A DNA stretch of 33,195 nt from a virus, in IMG/VR virus record IMGVR_UViG_3300033153_004547, positions 1-33,195 of that record. One strand, written 5' to 3'. Within the stretch, counting starts at the first letter, position 1; each line of letters starts with the position of its first letter. A model generated the notes under the pieces. It saw nothing but the letters and a program-made list of their open reading frames with translations. It was not told where the DNA came from and did no database searches. Below are positions 31,495-33,195 of this stretch, piece by piece. The translations under genes were made by a program, and so were the position numbers.

Positions 31495-31690
31495 ATATGC
31501 GGAATGCCGTAAATATGCCAGGGCCAACAATGCTGGTGCCCGGCTGGTGTGTATAATTGACGGCCAGGAACAGGATTGCTATACACCATATTTGAAAAAT
31601 TGCCAGAAATGCGAAACACCCCACAGAACCACCGAAATTTGCATCTGCCAGGTTCAGGCCCCGTGGCCCGTGGGGGTGTTTTTTGGCTAG
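31460..31690 (+). CDS. Small Cys-rich protein
   Basis: A 76-residue protein with nine cysteines spread over its length (TNCRKYAEC, LVCIID, QDCYTPYLKNCQKC, EICICQ). This is too dense for one zinc ribbon and fits either two sites or a disulfide-rich fold. ATG 31460 has CGGCGG 6 bases upstream; ATG 31454 is an alternative. An in-frame ORF from 31391 exists but overlaps the coiled-coil gene by over 100 bases. A 14-base direct repeat encodes RKYA twice. It overlaps the next gene by 8 bases. Confidence 0.5.
   Translation: MRTKTVLTNCRKYAECRKYARANNAGARLVCIIDGQEQDCYTPYLKNCQKCETPHRTTEICICQVQAPWPVGVFFG
31487..31518 (+). repeat. 14-bp direct repeat TGCCGTAAATATGC (two copies)
   Basis: Copies at 31487-31500 and 31505-31518 are identical and 18 bases apart. 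They span the stop of the coiled-coil gene and encode RKYA-type residues in the Cys-rich gene. Confidence 0.7.
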
Positions 31691-32162
31691 ATTTGCCATA
31701 TTGCCCCAGGAAGCCATTGAATTAACCCCCCGGTTGAGGCCCAGGGCGGTCCGTTTAATGATTGCCCTGGCCTTTCATATGGGTCCTGATGGCAAATGCT
31801 GGCCGAGCCGGAACACCCTTTTGGATTTGACCGGATTATCAATTAAACATTTCAAAGAAGCAAGGAAAGACCTGGGGAAATACGGCCTTGAATGGGTGCC
31901 CCAGGTCCCGAAATCGACCAAATATTACTGGCCCTTTTTCATCCGTGATGGGGCACCCCAGGGTGCCTCTTATGGGTGTCCCACAGGTGCCCCATATGAG
32001 GGACCCACAGGACCCCCCAAGGGGGATGTCAGGGACCCCCAACAATATATGAACAGACCAGGAACAAACCAGAAACAGATCCCTTTTAAATCTGCATTTC
32101 AAAAAACCAAGGAAATGCGGAACATTCTTGGGACCAATGGAATTTTAAAAACAGGAACATAA
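31683..32162 (+). CDS. HTH replication-initiator-like protein
   Basis: A 159-residue protein with a TTG start overlapping the previous stop. Residues 15-70 form a winged-helix-like N-domain seen in phage and plasmid replication organisers: RPRAVRLMIALAFHMGPDGK, then CWPSRNTLLDLTGLSIKHFKEARKDL (the HTH). Residues 90-115 are a Gly/Pro-rich linker (GAPQGASYGCPTGAPYEG), and the tail is basic. Full-length replication proteins are longer, so this may be only the DNA-binding part or a regulator. No helicase or primase gene is in the window. Confidence 0.6.
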   Translation: MARFAILPQEAIELTPRLRPRAVRLMIALAFHMGPDGKCWPSRNTLLDLTGLSIKHFKEARKDLGKYGLEWVPQVPKSTKYYWPFFIRDGAPQGASYGCPTGAPYEGPTGPPKGDVRDPQQYMNRPGTNQKQIPFKSAFQKTKEMRNILGTNGILKTGT

Positions 32163-32173
32163 AGGCGGAAAAC

Positions 32174-32767
32174 ATGAAAATCACATTATACATGAGATCG
32201 GGCCAGCATGAAGTCGAACTGGTTGACCTGGAAAGCCCCCAGGTAATACCAAGCCCCCAGGATGATATCGCCCCCATGATTGTTAATAACCTGGAACATG
32301 TGATGGAGTTAATGCTTGATTCCATTAAGGCCATGACAAGTTTTCAGGACCCGGACCCTGAAACCGAAATTGAAACCATTGACCGGATGGAACAGGAACA
32401 GGACCCGGACCACGGAAAAGCGGCCCCCCCTGGATATGTTTATAATACATGCATCCTCTGTGGTAATTTCCCACAGTTATGGGACCAAAAGCGGGTCAAT
32501 TGCAGAACCGAAAACTGCCCCAATTTTGGCAAAATCATGTTCAGTGATGAATGGGACAAGGCAAACAAGCCAAAAGAAGTTGAACCGGAACCCACCAGCC
32601 CTGAAAAAGCGATCACAAAATTAAAAGAGTTGTTCATTGATTATGTTGGTTGTGGCCATTGTCCTGTGCATAAGGGGTGTTTGCAATCGGATATAAACGA
32701 GGACCATGTTAATTGCAAGGAAATGAAAAAAGCCTGGTTGACCATGGAATTGGCAAAGGAATTATGA
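32174..32767 (+). CDS. Hypothetical protein with two cysteine clusters
   Basis: A 197-residue protein with an AAGGCGG site. The N-terminal 60 residues are acidic and partly beta. A first cluster near residues 93-115 has TCILC, then NCRTENC, consistent with a zinc ribbon. A second near 160-172 has CGHCPVHKGC and a later Cys/Asp patch (HVNCKEM). An acidic linker (DKANKPKEVEPEPTSPEKA) separates them. No enzyme motif was recognised. It is the last gene before a 72-base gap without clear signals. Confidence 0.6.
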   Translation: MKITLYMRSGQHEVELVDLESPQVIPSPQDDIAPMIVNNLEHVMELMLDSIKAMTSFQDPDPETEIETIDRMEQEQDPDHGKAAPPGYVYNTCILCGNFPQLWDQKRVNCRTENCPNFGKIMFSDEWDKANKPKEVEPEPTSPEKAITKLKELFIDYVGCGHCPVHKGCLQSDINEDHVNCKEMKKAWLTMELAKEL

Positions 32768-32839
32768 TGGTTCCCATTTTGGCTAAACAGGTAATTGAAT
32801 AACTTAATTGGTTTAATTGTCTTTAAAGGAGTGATGGAA

Positions 32840-33130
32840 ATGGAATTAAGGGAAACAATTGAATGGTTTGCCGGTTATATGGAAAGCAAATTAAGGGAAC
32901 ACGACAAAGACAAAGGGAAACACGGTTGGGTGGATTGTGCCAATTCCCATTTATTTGATTTGATTAAAACAGAAGTGCTTAAACTTGAAAAAGCATTATC
33001 AAATATGGATCATTGCAGTATAACTGTTATGCGATCAGCGGCGGATCTGGCCAATTTTGCCATGATGATTGCCGATAATTGCAACGTGCAAAGGCTGAAA
33101 TTGATCGAACTTGATAAAGGCGGTGAATAG
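32840..33130 (+). CDS. MazG-like protein with an altered metal motif
   Basis: A 96-residue helical protein. AAAGGAG 8 bases upstream favours ATG 32840 over ATG 32834. TEVLKLEKALSN (from residue 44) and SAADLANFAMMIADN (66-80) match the layout of phage MazG-like proteins, which usually read E-x-x-D before ANFAMM. Here the Glu is Ser66, so metal binding may be weakened or moved. Together with the gene at 1331 this makes two MazG-like proteins in one phage. The stop overlaps the next GTG (TAGTG). Confidence 0.55.
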   Translation: MELRETIEWFAGYMESKLREHDKDKGKHGWVDCANSHLFDLIKTEVLKLEKALSNMDHCSITVMRSAADLANFAMMIADNCNVQRLKLIELDKGGE

Positions 33131-33195
33131 TGTTAGAAGAAAAAAAAAAACTCCACATTGGGGCTGGCCCCTGGTGGAGAACACCGGCCGGATGG
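33130..33195 (+). CDS. SAM-dependent methyltransferase-like, N-terminal fragment
   Basis: GTG 33130 overlaps the previous stop and has GGCGG 6 bases upstream. The frame is open to the window edge: 22 residues including KKKLHIGAGPWWRTPAGW. This resembles the start of class I methyltransferases of the type KLHLGCG followed by PGW, often found in glycan-modification loci. An 11-adenine run (33140-33150) encodes the lysines. Only the edge is seen, so the call is tentative. Confidence 0.4.
   Translation, partial: MLEEKKKLHIGAGPWWRTPAGW

Noticed and set aside
33140-33179. Poly-A followed by a strong stem as an intrinsic terminator for a minus-strand gene.
   Set aside because: No minus-strand gene is supported anywhere, and the run and stem lie within a forward frame with a good start and methyltransferase-like sequence.
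1-33195. tRNA genes, CRISPR arrays, insertion sequences, integrase and attachment sites.
   Set aside because: No cloverleaf, spaced repeat array, transposase motif or integrase motif was seen by reading, so none is reported.

Overview
The window is most of the late (virion) region of a tailed double-stranded DNA phage or prophage, followed by a rightward operon of small accessory and replication-type genes. Every supported gene is on the + strand. Most junctions are tight overlaps (ATGA, TAATG, TGATG, TAGTG) or gaps under 50 bases, and there is no stretch over 300 bases without a gene. The morphogenesis set is mosaic: lambda-type terminase large subunit, gpW-like joining protein, lambda-type portal, protease with a nested scaffold, and a Mu gpT-like major capsid protein. 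A tape measure, a tube protein and no recognisable sheath suggest a siphovirus with a non-contractile tail. The GpA/gpT combination, the lipoprotein lipobox and moderate GC with abundant GGCC suggest a Gram-negative host. Desulfobacterota is a guess from style, not a demonstrated assignment.

Layout. 1-3810: promoter, terminase small subunit, two small proteins, a MazG-like pyrophosphohydrolase, terminase large subunit and a zinc-ribbon protein. 3811-4029: a non-genic control region with a promoter, a 13-codon mini-ORF and an intrinsic terminator. 4030-4693: a small lipoprotein and an LL-H-type holin; no endolysin was recognised anywhere in the window. 4695-9663: gpW, portal, protease/scaffold, two-domain decoration protein and major capsid protein, closed by a terminator at 9678-9712. 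9731-14406: head-tail completion genes mixed with non-canonical cargo (a membrane coiled-coil protein, a beta-helix protein, Ig/FN3 proteins), with one of two paralogous GNGPS-motif glycosyltransferase-like proteins near each end. 14421-18225: tube, tail-assembly chaperone with a probable -1 frameshift extension, a basic protein and the tape measure. 18225-27585: tail-tip genes, including tandem paralogs, a repeat-containing fibre and a 1483-residue hub/fibre protein. 27595-28372: three small unknown genes and a strong terminator.

From 28448 a consensus sigma70-type promoter, followed within about 75 bases by a terminator, starts a second operon. It encodes small Cys-rich proteins, a DUF5131 (Gp37/Gp68) protein, a coiled-coil protein, an HTH replication-type protein, a second MazG-like protein and, cut by the right edge, what looks like a SAM-dependent methyltransferase.

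The most interesting points are: (i) the frameshift extension, whose stop overlaps the next start; (ii) the duplicated glycosyltransferase-like enzymes inside the structural operon; (iii) two promoter/short-leader/terminator units that could be phage small RNAs or antitermination/attenuation switches; and (iv) seven small cysteine-rich proteins. Family names were assigned by reading motifs and gene order; no database search was run.
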